Assembly: GCA_012517875.1 (NCBI GenBank)
Contig: JAAYUB010000134.1
Location: 1-64,000, forward strand
Direction: 5' to 3'
Source: Acidobacteriota bacterium
GTDB lineage: Bacteria; Acidobacteriota; JAAYUB01
Length of the DNA stretch: 64,000 bases
How positions within the stretch are numbered: position 1 is the first letter of the stretch; each line of letters starts with the position of its first letter. The notes under the pieces are model-generated. The model ran no database searches. It was not told where the DNA came from and saw only the letters and a program-made list of their open reading frames with translations. The position numbers and the translations under genes were made by a program. Positions 7,606-16,025 of this stretch are shown in pieces.

Positions 7606-9419
7606 GAGGCGTTCTCCGGCGTGCTCTTGGCCTGTTTGAGTTGCGTGTGGAGGCGTTTCACCTGGTTCAGCATCCGGGTACGTTCGGGCACGTCGTACTT
7701 CACACCGGCGAACCGGGCCTCGTCGCAGTTGTTCAGGACCTGAAAAACGCTGTCAACGCCCTCGGCGTCGACGCCGCGGCGCCGGAGGACATCCCGCAAC
7801 TCATCCTGAACCAGGGCGGCGGGCGCTACGCCGGCGGTTTCCTGGATGGACCGGATGAGCGCGTCCGACAGCAGGTCCCACAGTGAATCCGCCCCCCGAT
7901 GGGCGGCCACCTCCTCGGCCTCCTTGAGCACGGCGTCCACCGACGGCGGCCGCCGCTTGAGCGCCTTGACCGTGGGCGAACGGCGGCTGAGCCAGACGCC
8001 GGCACCGACCATCACCGCCAGAGTGGCGGCCAGAACGATGAGGATGCCGACAAGCACGGGAGCGGGCGCCGCCGCCCTCCGGGCCGGCGCCTGGGTATCG
8101 GCCAGCGAAGCGGCCGGGTTGTCCAACTCCAGCACGTTGAAGCGCACCGGCTCCGTCGCCCGCTGCACATACTCCTGGCGGTCGGTGTCGAATGTCACGA
8201 ACGCCACCGCGGGGAATTGGATCTGCCCGAGCCGCTTCGGGTACAGGAGGATTTCCCAGATCTTTTCGCCGCCGAACCGCGTCCGTGGCGGATTGTGGGA
8301 CTGGTCCACGAACGGCTGGAAGCTTGCATGAACCGCGCGCACCGAAACGATGTTGAAATCCGGGTTGTCCAGCGGCATCTCCGGCGGCATCAGACCGCGG
8401 ATGTTGCCGGAGCCCTTGATGGTCAGGTACAGGGGGAAAGCCTGACCGAGTTTGATTTTGGCGGAGGCATAATTGAGCGCCAATTGGTAGACGCCCACCT
8501 CGGTACGGGCGCGGGCGGCCCCGGGCGGTGCGGGTAGCGGCCGGACGTTGAACTGGAGCGGCTCGGTGCTCAGGGTCCGGTCCTCAGCCGCCGCGGCGCC
8601 GGGCGCGGACGATTCGCCGAGGATTTTCCAGCTGGCGGGCTCCACGGTGAACTGGCCCGTCTCCAGCGGGAAAAGCACGACCCGTTCCAGGATAAGCTGG
8701 TGATAGGTGACTCCCTGCCGGACGACCGTCTCAAGCGGGTTGTCCGCCTGCATGGGCAGCTGCTCGGCCCAGAAATGCTTGAAATCGGGTTTTTTCACCT
8801 GGACCGCCTTGCGTCCGAGTCCTCGGCTGGTGAGCAGCTTGTAGGTGACCAGGATCTGTTCGCCCAGATAGGGCGATGTCGTGCTGGCTTCGACGCTGAG
8901 CTTGATCTCAGCGCCGGGCTGGATGTCCACCCGCCGCTGGGCTGACGGCATCGTGGGGGTGGCGGCCGCCGCCGCCAGACGCCGCGAATTTTCCGTGCCG
9001 TCGGCGTTCAGGATCTTGATGTCGATGGGTTTGGACCGGAATTGAAAAGTGGGTAGCCGGACCTCGATGACGGGCACCGTGGTGACGCCGCTCTCCATCG
9101 GCACGTAGGACGCCACGAAGCGGAACAGGGTGACCGTTTTGCCGCCGATCCCGAAGGGGACGACGGAGCTGGTCTGATCCACCAGGATGCAACCCGGGAT
9201 CTTCGGCCACTGGGGTGAGGACAGGGCCGCCAGGTTGACGCCCTTGATCTGCAGGGTGACGTTCAGCGTGTCCGACGGTGTCAGCGTAATCTTGCTGATG
9301 GTCAGGCGCACGTCGGGTTTGGCCTCGGCGGCAACGTCGGCCCGCAGCCAACCGGTGATGACGGTCAGGACGAGCAACAGCAGGGGGATCGACAACCGGG
9401 TGCGCATGGATCCGTTCAC
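7602..9419 (-). CDS. BatD-like protein (oxygen-tolerance family)
   Basis: 605-residue membrane protein of the BatD family (PF13584). A signal peptide (about 1-27) is followed by beta-rich immunoglobulin-like repeats facing the periplasm, with the family's YLGEQILVTYKLL-type segment near 180-195. A single membrane helix lies at about 465-487, and a cytoplasmic alpha-helical tail follows. The gene overlaps the VWA/TPR gene upstream and uppP downstream by 4 bases each. Bat proteins were linked to aerotolerance in Bacteroides and to MoxR-type chaperone systems; no MoxR ATPase is visible in this window, so the upstream part of a usual Bat cluster is missing here. Confidence 0.85.
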   Translation of the reverse strand: MNGSMRTRLSIPLLLLVLTVITGWLRADVAAEAKPDVRLTISKITLTPSDTLNVTLQIKGVNLAALSSPQWPKIPGCILVDQTSSVVPFGIGGKTVTLFRFVASYVPMESGVTTVPVIEVRLPTFQFRSKPIDIKILNADGTENSRRLAAAAATPTMPSAQRRVDIQPGAEIKLSVEASTTSPYLGEQILVTYKLLTSRGLGRKAVQVKKPDFKHFWAEQLPMQADNPLETVVRQGVTYHQLILERVVLFPLETGQFTVEPASWKILGESSAPGAAAAEDRTLSTEPLQFNVRPLPAPPGAARARTEVGVYQLALNYASAKIKLGQAFPLYLTIKGSGNIRGLMPPEMPLDNPDFNIVSVRAVHASFQPFVDQSHNPPRTRFGGEKIWEILLYPKRLGQIQFPAVAFVTFDTDRQEYVQRATEPVRFNVLELDNPAASLADTQAPARRAAAPAPVLVGILIVLAATLAVMVGAGVWLSRRSPTVKALKRRPPSVDAVLKEAEEVAAHRGADSLWDLLSDALIRSIQETAGVAPAALVQDELRDVLRRRGVDAEGVDSVFQVLNNCDEARFAGVKYDVPERTRMLNQVKRLHTQLKQAKSTPENAS

Positions 9420-10978
9420 CAGTATGGGCCGCTGGTGTCCAGCGGGAGATGGCGCGACTGGGGCATGCGGGTCTGTTCTTGGTCCCGCAGGGAATCCAGT
9501 AGCCGGTCGAGCGGCTCGTCCGGCGGGCGAGGCTGTGACGTGGGCGGCGTCGGCGGCTCCCGGTGGCGGAGCAACAGCTCCAGGTTCCAGCGGGCCCCGA
9601 AATCGGCGGGCGTGTGCTCCAGGGCGAGCCGGTAGGCGGCCGCAGCCGGCTCGGAGCGTCCCTGCAGATGGCGGCAGCAGCCCAGGTTGTACTGCAAGTC
9701 ACCGGCGCGGGAGCCCGATCCATTCCGACGGACGGCCGCCTCCAGAACGTTGACGGCCGCGTTGAGCCGGCCGCCCATGGCCAGCGCCGCGGACAGGTTG
9801 GCGGCGGCCAGCGTGTACGGTTCGCTGCCGGCGGGTGCTGCCTCCAGGCAGGCGCGGTAGGCGGCCGCCGCCCGGTCATAATCGCCGCTGCGGTAAAAGG
9901 CGTTACCCGTCTCGATCTGCCCGGCCCAACGGCTTGCGTCGCGACAACCGCCCAGGGCGGCGGGCAGGAGGATGACCAGGATCGCCACTGCCGCCGTCGG
10001 CACTCGGAACTCGCGGTCTCGCAGCACGAGCAAGGCCCCGAGGATGAGCAGGGCGAGTCCGGCGGCCCAAGGGGAGCGGTCACGGGCCCGCCGGGCTTTA
10101 CCGAAGGTGCCGGACACCTGGTTTTTCAGGTTCTTGTCCAGAATTTCCCGCGCGGTGACCCCGACGGTTTCCAGCCGGTGGTAATCGCCGGCGAGGGACT
10201 GGGCCAGAGCCGTGAGGTGCGCTTCCTGAAGGCGGGAGCGGACGTACCGGCCGTCGCGGTCCTTGATCCAGCTCTGGAAGCGGGTGCGGGGGTCCTCAAT
10301 GAACGCGCCGTCGGTGGTGCCGATACCGACCACGATCAGGTTGACGGCTTCCCGGCGCAGGGCGTCGATGACACGGGGCGCCGGCGATTTGAAGGACTCC
10401 CCGTCCGAAAGGAAGACGACCGCCAGCTGGCGGCCCGATTCCCGCTTGGCGATCATCCGCGACAGCGTGTCCATCGGGGCGTCGAAGTTGGTCCCCTGGC
10501 GGTTGAGCACCTCGGGGCTGATCTGGGTCAGCAGCCGGCCGATGATGTCCATGTCCGCAGTCATGGGGCAGACGGGGAATGCGCCGCCGGCGAATGCGAT
10601 CAGACCTGCGCGCGCTCCGGGCAGCTCCTTGAGGAGGCTCAGCGCGAGGAAGGAAGCCGCCTTGAGACGGGACGGCGGCACGTCGCGCGCGGTCATGCTG
10701 TAGGAACAGTCGAGGACGAAGTAGATATCCAGCCCGCTCGTGTAAACGACCTGAACCTCGTCGCCCCAGCTGGGTCCAGCCAGAGCGATCAGGATGGCGA
10801 CGGCCGCGGCCGGGATCAACCAGGCCCACCCGATCCCCGTGCGCCGCCGGCCCGGTGTCTGCGGCAGGAAGCGGCGGCGCTCCGCGTCGGACCGCCGCCA
10901 CTGCCAGTACAGCCAGGCCAGCCCGACGGCCAGCGCCAGCCACGCCAAACTCAGCAGGTATGTGTTCCGAAACACCAT
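9416..10978 (-). CDS. BatA/BatB-like VWA domain fused to TPR repeats
   Basis: 520 residues. Two N-terminal membrane helices (about 8-24 and 52-70) precede a von Willebrand A domain with the MIDAS start D90-C-S-Y-S, then two further helices near 310-350 and a C-terminal tetratricopeptide segment (about 365-480), ending in a Pro-rich tail. The architecture fuses what are separate BatB (VWA) and BatC (TPR) genes in other bacteria. I placed the start at the ATG at 10978, 11 codons into the longest frame, because AAGGATC lies just upstream and the hydrophobic helix then begins normally. It is the first gene of the unit that continues through batD, uppP, an unknown gene, tsaB and rimI. Confidence 0.85.
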   Translation of the reverse strand: MVFRNTYLLSLAWLALAVGLAWLYWQWRRSDAERRRFLPQTPGRRRTGIGWAWLIPAAAVAILIALAGPSWGDEVQVVYTSGLDIYFVLDCSYSMTARDVPPSRLKAASFLALSLLKELPGARAGLIAFAGGAFPVCPMTADMDIIGRLLTQISPEVLNRQGTNFDAPMDTLSRMIAKRESGRQLAVVFLSDGESFKSPAPRVIDALRREAVNLIVVGIGTTDGAFIEDPRTRFQSWIKDRDGRYVRSRLQEAHLTALAQSLAGDYHRLETVGVTAREILDKNLKNQVSGTFGKARRARDRSPWAAGLALLILGALLVLRDREFRVPTAAVAILVILLPAALGGCRDASRWAGQIETGNAFYRSGDYDRAAAAYRACLEAAPAGSEPYTLAAANLSAALAMGGRLNAAVNVLEAAVRRNGSGSRAGDLQYNLGCCRHLQGRSEPAAAAYRLALEHTPADFGARWNLELLLRHREPPTPPTSQPRPPDEPLDRLLDSLRDQEQTRMPQSRHLPLDTSGPYW

Positions 10979-11001
10979 GGGTGATCCTTCAGATCCTTCC
11001 C

Positions 11002-11031
11002 AATATAACATACCCCCCGGACTCCGACCAA
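11002..11031 (-). promoter_or_regulatory. Promoter of the Bat-uppP-tsaB-rimI unit
   Basis: Minus-strand TTGGTC and TATATT with an 18-base spacer, ending about 24 bases before the VWA/TPR start codon. It is divergent from the FHA gene promoter 68 bases away. Confidence 0.5.
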
Positions 11032-11098
11032 CGGACTTCCCGCCCCGGTCGAGAGTCGGCCGGCCACCGATCCATCCGACACCGCTTGCGGCACAGGC

Positions 11099-11127
11099 TT
11101 GACAGAGGCGTTAAGGTGGTCTATAAA
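11099..11127 (+). promoter_or_regulatory. Strong sigma-70-type promoter for the FHA gene
   Basis: A perfect -35 TTGACA and a -10 TATAAA are separated by 17 bases, placing the transcript start near 11134, about 47 bases before the ATG. Confidence 0.7.
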
Positions 11128-11180
11128 AATGACACTTCTGAATGACACGGCGGCAACATTCGTTGGGTGGGAGGCAGCCC

Positions 11181-12230
11181 ATGCTGTTCAGCAAACGCAA
11201 GAAAACCATCATCACGCTCGGGATCGGGCAAGCGCCTCAGGGAGTGGCCACTCCGCCCACCCAGCCGGCTGCCGCCACCCGACCCGAGCCGGCGCAAGTT
11301 CCGTCCGAACCTGAGCCGCCGCGGCGCACCGAGGCACCCGTCCCGCCGCCGGTGGTGATCGCCGACAAACCCGCACCGACGCCGCAGCCTGCGGCGCCGC
11401 CGGCCGTCGAACCCGTCCTCCCGGCGCCGCCGGCAGCAGTCCCGGCGGAGGTCCCGCGGCCTGCGGCAGCGGCCGAAGCTCAGGCGACGGTGGCGCCGGC
11501 GCCGAAACCCGTTGGAACAGAAGCTTCCCCGCGGCCCGAGGCCGCGCCGCCAGCCGTGCCGGTGGGAGATGTCCCCCCGCAGATCCTGGAGGTGCCGCCC
11601 GCCGAGTTCGAGATTCAGGCCGAAGAGGTGCCGGGCGAACCGGCTGGATTCATCCAGTGCCCGTTCTGCCTCAAGAACAGCCGGGTGGGACTGACCCACT
11701 GCGAGTCGTGCGGCAACCTGATCGAGAGCACGCGGTTGCCGGCGGAACTGGAGCCTGAAGCGGCGGTTCCGGAGCCCGCGGCGCAGACCGCGCTCGGATC
11801 GGTCCTGGTGGAGCGGCCCGACCAGGCGGACACCCAACGCCTGGCCCACCACCCCGTGCCCCAGATCCTCAAGGAAACCACGCTATTCACGCCCGCCATG
11901 CTCCGGCTGCAGCCGGAACAGGGGCAGACCGGGGAAAAGACGTACAACTTGAACATCGGTGACAGCACCATCGGGCGCGGCCTCGACAACACGCTGGCGT
12001 TCCCCGACGAGGAGTTCATCAGCCGGCGTCACTGCAGCATCGGCTACCACAAGTACCAGTACGTCTTGAAGGATCATGACAGCGCCAACGGAACGTATGT
12101 GAACGACGTCCGGATCCGGGAGACCATCCTTCGGGACGGCGATTGCCTGCAGATCGGCTCAATGCGTTTCATTTTCGACGATCCCATGGAGCGGATCAAA
12201 AAGAAGAAGGCCGCCGCCGGCGAGGAGTGA
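11181..12230 (+). CDS. FHA-domain protein with Pro/Ala-rich linker and zinc ribbon
   Basis: 349 residues, probably a cytoplasmic phospho-threonine reader. A basic N-terminus (LFSKRKKTIITLGIG) is followed by about 120 residues of Pro/Ala/Val-rich disordered linker. A C-x2-C ... C-x2-C zinc ribbon lies near 155-180, and the C-terminal FHA domain (about 250-335) shows the expected GRG, SRRHC and NGTYVN motifs for phosphopeptide binding. The ATG at 11181 has GGGAGG just upstream; the longer frame starts within the leader. It precedes the Roadblock and MglA genes on the same strand, though a separate promoter follows it. A role in signalling with MglA is inference from neighbourhood. Confidence 0.85.
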   Translation: MLFSKRKKTIITLGIGQAPQGVATPPTQPAAATRPEPAQVPSEPEPPRRTEAPVPPPVVIADKPAPTPQPAAPPAVEPVLPAPPAAVPAEVPRPAAAAEAQATVAPAPKPVGTEASPRPEAAPPAVPVGDVPPQILEVPPAEFEIQAEEVPGEPAGFIQCPFCLKNSRVGLTHCESCGNLIESTRLPAELEPEAAVPEPAAQTALGSVLVERPDQADTQRLAHHPVPQILKETTLFTPAMLRLQPEQGQTGEKTYNLNIGDSTIGRGLDNTLAFPDEEFISRRHCSIGYHKYQYVLKDHDSANGTYVNDVRIRETILRDGDCLQIGSMRFIFDDPMERIKKKKAAAGEE

Positions 12231-12273
12231 GCCGATTGGGTAGCGGACCGATCGGGCGAAGGCCATTTATTTG

Positions 12274-12303
12274 TTGAAATGGCTGAATTGCATCGTGTAA
12301 GAT
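12274..12303 (+). promoter_or_regulatory. Promoter of the Roadblock-mglA pair
   Basis: TTGAAA and TAAGAT spaced by 18 bases, 40 bases before the Roadblock start codon. Confidence 0.5.
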
Positions 12304-12342
12304 GATCCTGTCGAATGAGTCAGACGGGATGAGGAGTCGCGG

Positions 12343-12843
12343 ATGGGACATTCGAACATCGTCCTGTACGAAGAGGAATACCAGCAGATCAAGACCATCC
12401 TGGGCCGCCTCAACCAGGAGGCCAATGCCCGGGTGGTGTTCCTCGTGGACAAGAACGGCCAGCAGATCGCGGCCTGCGGTGAGATCGAGAACCTCGACAC
12501 GACCTCGCTCGCGTCCCTCACCGCCGGCAACGTCGCGGCCACCGACGGCCTGGCCAAGCTCATCGGCGAGAAGGAATTCTCCATCCTGTTCCACGAAGGC
12601 GAGCGCGACAACATCCACATCTCCCTGGTGGGCAAGCGCGTAATCCTGGTGATCATCTTCGACGAGCGGTCCTCGCTGGGCCTGGTCCGGCTGCGGGTCA
12701 AGCGCGCCTCGATCGAGCTGGAGCGGGTCTTTGACACGATCGTCAAGAAGGTGGAGATGGAGCGTCAGGCTCAGGAGACCGGCACCGCCTCACCGTTCGC
12801 CGAGATCACGGACGAGGACATCGACAACCTGTTTTCCAGTTGA
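12343..12843 (+). CDS. Roadblock/LC7-domain protein (MglB-like)
   Basis: 166 residues. The central region (about 25-110) has the Roadblock/LC7 pattern: a helix, then VVFLVDKNGQQIAACGEIENLD, and a later LHLSLVGKRVILVIIF-like strand pair. Proteins of this type form dimers that act as GTPase-activating partners of MglA. The gene lies 24 bases before mglA on the same transcript, which supports that role. The C-terminal 50 residues form a charged helix ending in an acidic DEDIDNLFSS tail. Close functional equivalence to Myxococcus MglB is plausible but not proven from sequence. Confidence 0.85.
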   Translation: MGHSNIVLYEEEYQQIKTILGRLNQEANARVVFLVDKNGQQIAACGEIENLDTTSLASLTAGNVAATDGLAKLIGEKEFSILFHEGERDNIHISLVGKRVILVIIFDERSSLGLVRLRVKRASIELERVFDTIVKKVEMERQAQETGTASPFAEITDEDIDNLFSS

Positions 12844-12867
12844 TTTTGCGGGTAAAAGGGACCGACT

Positions 12868-13458
12868 TTGACTTTCATCAACTACGCTTCGCGGGAAATC
12901 AATTGTAAAATTGTCTATTACGGCCCCGGCTTGGGCGGGAAGACCACCAATATCCAGTACATCTACGACACCACCAATTCCGACTCCAAGGGCAAGCTCA
13001 TCTCGCTGGCAACCGAAACCGACCGCACCCTCTTCTTCGATTTCCTGCCGCTGGACCTGGGCACCATCCGCGGCTTCAAGACCCGCTTTCACCTGTACAC
13101 CGTGCCGGGCCAGGTGTTCTACGATGCGTCGCGCAAGCTCATCCTGAAGGGCGTCGACGGCATCGTCTTCGTCGCCGACTCGCAGGACGAGCGGATGGAC
13201 GCCAATATCGAGAGCATCTCGAACCTGAAGATCAACCTCGTGGAGAACGGGTTCGACATCAACGCCATCCCATACGTCCTGCAGCTCAACAAACGCGACC
13301 TGCCCAACATCACGAACATCGACGACATGGTGAAGGAGCTCAAGGTCCGGGATGAACCCATCTTCGAGGCGGTGGCCATCAAGGGTATCGGCGTGATGGA
13401 AACGCTCAAGGCGGTGGCCAAGCAGGTGATCATGGAACTCAAGCGGGGCAGCAAGTAG
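12868..13458 (+). CDS. mglA: MglA-family small Ras-like GTPase
   Basis: 196-residue GTPase of the bacterial MglA family, which controls cell polarity and gliding or pilus motility in bacteria where it has been studied. The P-loop [10 protein letters not shown] is at residues 19-28, the switch II region reads TVPGQ (family-specific replacement of the usual DxxG Asp), and the base-recognition motif is NKRD near 142. The start is TTG at 12868, with AAAGGG 7 bases upstream; the family's conserved N-terminus ([18 protein letters not shown]) begins exactly here, which decides the start. The Roadblock partner lies directly upstream. Confidence 0.95.
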   Translation: MTFINYASREINCKIVYYGPGLGGKTTNIQYIYDTTNSDSKGKLISLATETDRTLFFDFLPLDLGTIRGFKTRFHLYTVPGQVFYDASRKLILKGVDGIVFVADSQDERMDANIESISNLKINLVENGFDINAIPYVLQLNKRDLPNITNIDDMVKELKVRDEPIFEAVAIKGIGVMETLKAVAKQVIMELKRGSK

Positions 13459-13486
13459 GCCGGCCGACCCGCCCGTTCCTGTCAAT

Positions 13487-13515
13487 AAAAAAATCGCCCG
13501 GCGCGCCGGGCGATT
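13487..13515 (-). terminator. Terminator between convergent mglA and membrane-protein genes
   Basis: A 24-base perfect palindrome (AATCGCCCGGCG and its complement, 13492-13515) is followed on the minus strand by seven T. It should stop the minus-strand transcript, and its GC-rich stem may also serve mglA from the other side. Confidence 0.9.
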
Positions 13516-13540
13516 CGCATTTTCGGAGCACGGCCGCCGA

Positions 13541-14143
13541 TCAGTCGATTTTGGGCGGCGGAATCACTTCGGGCGCCGTCACAGCGGCGCTCCCCGTCAG
13601 GCTGCGGGCGAATTTTTCGGGCAGCATGAAGATGAGGATGATCACGGGATAGGGCAAGCCGCAGCAGAGGCCAAAAGCCGGCTTGAATTTCGCGGTCATC
13701 ACCATGGCGTTGACCATATTCTCGTCCAGGCCGCTGGCCATGTAGAGATCCATTTCGGCCGGCATGATGGCCAGGTAGTTGAAGGCGACGGAGATGATGG
13801 TGTAGGCGATGCCGATGCCGGCATACGCCAGCGAGAGCGTGCGCCCGGACGACTGGCGCTTGAGCAGGTGAAGTCCGGCAACCACGAGCAGGACGGTCAT
13901 GAGCACACCGACGACAATGCCGATGTACATGTTCGCCTTCATCGCGGGCAAGGCCATCAGGTCATGTTGAATCTGCTGAATTTCCTCGGCGCCGGGAGCA
14001 TCGCCGCCGAACGACATGCCGCTGCCGCCGGTGGCCAGGCTGATGACGCCGAAGATCAGCATGACGGCGCCCAGGCCGGCAAAGACGAGATGGATGATCC
14101 CGAACGTTTTCGCTACGCCGGGCGAGGACACTTCCTCGTTCAT
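13541..14143 (-). CDS. Unidentified four-helix membrane protein
   Basis: 200 residues with four predicted membrane helices (about 12-38, 70-95, 103-125 and 150-172) and short soluble ends. I recognise no family beyond resemblance to generic small integral membrane proteins of unknown function. The ATG at 14143 has AAGGAGG 7 bases upstream; the longer open frame lacks a ribosome site. It is transcribed toward mglA and ends at the shared terminator. Confidence 0.75.
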   Translation of the reverse strand: MNEEVSSPGVAKTFGIIHLVFAGLGAVMLIFGVISLATGGSGMSFGGDAPGAEEIQQIQHDLMALPAMKANMYIGIVVGVLMTVLLVVAGLHLLKRQSSGRTLSLAYAGIGIAYTIISVAFNYLAIMPAEMDLYMASGLDENMVNAMVMTAKFKPAFGLCCGLPYPVIILIFMLPEKFARSLTGSAAVTAPEVIPPPKID

Positions 14144-14289
14144 GAAGACCTCCTTGAAAGTTAATCCCTGCTGAGTATACGTGCGGACCGCAACGGTGTT
14201 GCCGGGTGCGAGTGTGCAATGCCGCTCATGGCCGATCACCGACAGTGTTTGTGACTGCCCCTCAGTATATCACGCCCGCTGGTTGTTGG

Positions 14290-14321
14290 AAAAAAAGAGG
14301 CTGCCGTGGTGCGGCAGCCTC
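14290..14321 (-). terminator. Terminator after the ECF sigma factor gene
   Basis: A 9-bp stem GAGGCTGCC/GGCAGCCTC with a 7-base loop is followed on the minus strand by seven T, 25 bases past the stop. Confidence 0.9.
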
Positions 14322-14345
14322 GAAAACCGGCGGATGTCCGCACGA

Positions 14346-14939
14346 TCAGTTGCTCGGGGTGGCGTACTCCCGGATCTGGTCCCGCAGGAAGAGCCGGGCC
14401 CGGTGGATGCGGGATTTGATCGCCGCCACACTGAGGTTGAGCATCTCGCTGACCTCTTCGTTGGAATACTGCTTGAGGTCGCGGAGCTGAAAGACCTCAC
14501 GGTATTTGTCGGGGAGCTGCTCCATGGACTGGAGCACCTTGTCCATGAACTCCCGCTCGATCACCGATTCATCGGCGAATTTCCGCTTGTCCGGAATGAT
14601 GGCGGTGAGCAGCGCCTCATCCCCGTCGGGCCGGCTGAATTCCTCGATGGGTATGTGCTTCTCCTTCCGCCGGGAGCGGAGTTTCATGAAGGCGTAGTTG
14701 ACGGTGATGCGATATATCCAGGTATAGAACGACGAGTTGCCTTTGAACGTGTGGATCTTCCGGTAGATGGTGAAAAACACATCCTGGACGATTTCCTGTG
14801 CGTCGTTATGGTTCTTGACGATGTTGTAGGCGGTGTTGTAAATCTTGGAGTTGTAAGTCTCCATGATCTCCTCGAGGGCGGTCGCGTCGCCCTGGAGAAG
14901 TCTGTCCACATAGATGCGATCCGGGTTCACTTTCTTCAT
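14346..14939 (-). CDS. RNA polymerase ECF sigma factor (RpoE-like)
   Basis: 197 residues with sigma-70 region 2 (about 15-85, including a YNSKIYNTAYNIVKNHNDAQEIVQD-type 2.1/2.2 segment and WIYRITVNYAFMKLR for 2.3/2.4) and region 4 at about 125-185 with the helix-turn-helix YSNEEVSEMLNLSVAAIKSRIHRAR. Length matches ECF factors. The ATG at 14939 is preceded by GAGGTGGGG. No anti-sigma gene is adjacent: the neighbour is a small ferredoxin on the other strand. It is a single-gene transcript with its own promoter and terminator, so regulation is not obvious from context. Confidence 0.92.
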   Translation of the reverse strand: MKKVNPDRIYVDRLLQGDATALEEIMETYNSKIYNTAYNIVKNHNDAQEIVQDVFFTIYRKIHTFKGNSSFYTWIYRITVNYAFMKLRSRRKEKHIPIEEFSRPDGDEALLTAIIPDKRKFADESVIEREFMDKVLQSMEQLPDKYREVFQLRDLKQYSNEEVSEMLNLSVAAIKSRIHRARLFLRDQIREYATPSN

Positions 14940-15000
14940 GGCCCCACCTCGAAGAATGTAAATCTTATGTCCAGTGATTTCAGAGATCAAATACTTGTAT

Positions 15001-15029
15001 AATCTACTTCACTATTGGGAGCCTGTCAA
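15001..15029 (-). promoter_or_regulatory. Promoter of the ECF sigma factor gene
   Basis: Minus-strand TTGACA (consensus) and TAGATT with a 17-base spacer; ends 61 bases before the ATG at 14939. Confidence 0.6.
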
Positions 15030-15173
15030 CAAATTTTTTTACACCGTCCCTCACCCGGGCAGACATCGATCGGAAGGCATGAAATCGGCGCACCGGGCGG
15101 CACAGACGGCAAACAACTTAAAATCAATTGATAGAATGTATTACGCTTTTTTCGAGACGGGATCAGATTCATC

Positions 15174-15203
15174 TTGACACCCGCTTCGGTCGCCGATTAC
15201 ACT
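15174..15203 (+). promoter_or_regulatory. Promoter of the small ferredoxin gene
   Basis: Consensus TTGACA and TACACT separated by 18 bases, 30 bases before the ferredoxin ATG. Confidence 0.65.
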
Positions 15204-15233
15204 GAGCCCGCAAAACTGCGTTAGGAGGTTCGC

Positions 15234-15404
15234 ATGGCACACGTTATCAGTGACGAATGCACGGCTTGTGGAACTTGCCAGCCGGAATGCCCGGTGGATG
15301 CGATCAGCGAAGGCGACATCTACAAGATCGATCCCGATATCTGCACGGATTGCGGCGCGTGCGCCGAAGTCTGCCCCGTGGGCGCCATCTCCCCGGGCGA
15401 ATAG
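15234..15404 (+). CDS. Small 2[4Fe-4S] clostridial-type ferredoxin
   Basis: 56-residue electron carrier. Two C-x2-C-x2-C-x3-C-P motifs are intact (Cys9/12/15/19 and Cys37/40/43/47), the pattern of low-potential 2[4Fe-4S] ferredoxins. AGGAGG lies 5 bases before the ATG, a consensus promoter lies upstream and a strong terminator follows, so it is a monocistronic and probably abundant protein. It is the natural electron acceptor for the IorAB and AOR enzymes encoded in the next 6 kb, although that pairing is inferred. Confidence 0.95.
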   Translation: MAHVISDECTACGTCQPECPVDAISEGDIYKIDPDICTDCGACAEVCPVGAISPGE

Positions 15405-15428
15405 CCGCCGTCTGTTCACCTGCCACCA

Positions 15429-16025
15429 TCAACGGGGGCCGTCAGGCCCCTGTTTTTTTTCCCCCTGAGACTCCCCCAGGAATGCCGCTTCGTTGACCGC
15501 CAGCAGCGCCGGCTTCACGATCTGTCGCAACGCCTGCCGGATGTCCTCGCGCGCCAGCACGAACGGGTGCGCGTTCATGAACCGGCCCAGCAGAACCAGG
15601 TTGGCGATGCGCGGCTGGCCGAGCCGCAGGGCGACGGCGTCGGCATCGTGGACAAACACGCGGTAACCAACGGCCGCCAGTCGGCGGATCTCCGGTGCAT
15701 CCGGATCCGGGTGATTCAGCACCACCTGCCCGTCGGCTCGCAGCTGCCGCAGGTGGGTGTACAGTTCGGAGCGTTCCAGCACGAATAGGGTGTCCACGCT
15801 GCCTGGGAACAGCACGGGGGAGCGGAAGGCGCCGATCTTCAACGAGCTGTACACCGAGCCGCCACGCTGACTCATCCCGTGGATCTCGTACGTGAAGACG
15901 GGCCGGCGCTGGATCTGGGCGGCGGTGTACAGGAGCCGGCTCAGGAAGAGCACGCCTTGTCCGCCCAGGCCGGCAATGAGAATCTGGTGGTCCACCCGCG
16001 CCTCCTTGAGAACCGGCGTGTTCAT
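15429..16025 (-). CDS. iorB: Indolepyruvate:ferredoxin oxidoreductase beta subunit
   Basis: 198-residue gamma-domain subunit (PF01558) of the archaeal-type 2-oxoacid oxidoreductase. The N-terminal QILIAGLGGQGVLFLSRLL motif and the MSQRGGSVYSSLKIG segment near 50 are characteristic. With IorA it converts aryl pyruvates from aromatic amino-acid transamination to aryl-acetyl-CoA, reducing ferredoxin. Its ATG overlaps the iorA stop as ATGA, so the two are coupled. A longer in-frame extension upstream is only the shadow of iorA. Confidence 0.9.
   Translation of the reverse strand: MNTPVLKEARVDHQILIAGLGGQGVLFLSRLLYTAAQIQRRPVFTYEIHGMSQRGGSVYSSLKIGAFRSPVLFPGSVDTLFVLERSELYTHLRQLRADGQVVLNHPDPDAPEIRRLAAVGYRVFVHDADAVALRLGQPRIANLVLLGRFMNAHPFVLAREDIRQALRQIVKPALLAVNEAAFLGESQGEKKQGPDGPR
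15434..15460 (+). terminator. Terminator of the ferredoxin gene
   Basis: GGGGCC/GGCCCC stem with a 4-base loop followed by TG and eight T, 30 bases past the ferredoxin stop. It overlaps the 3' end of iorB on the opposite strand. Confidence 0.9.
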
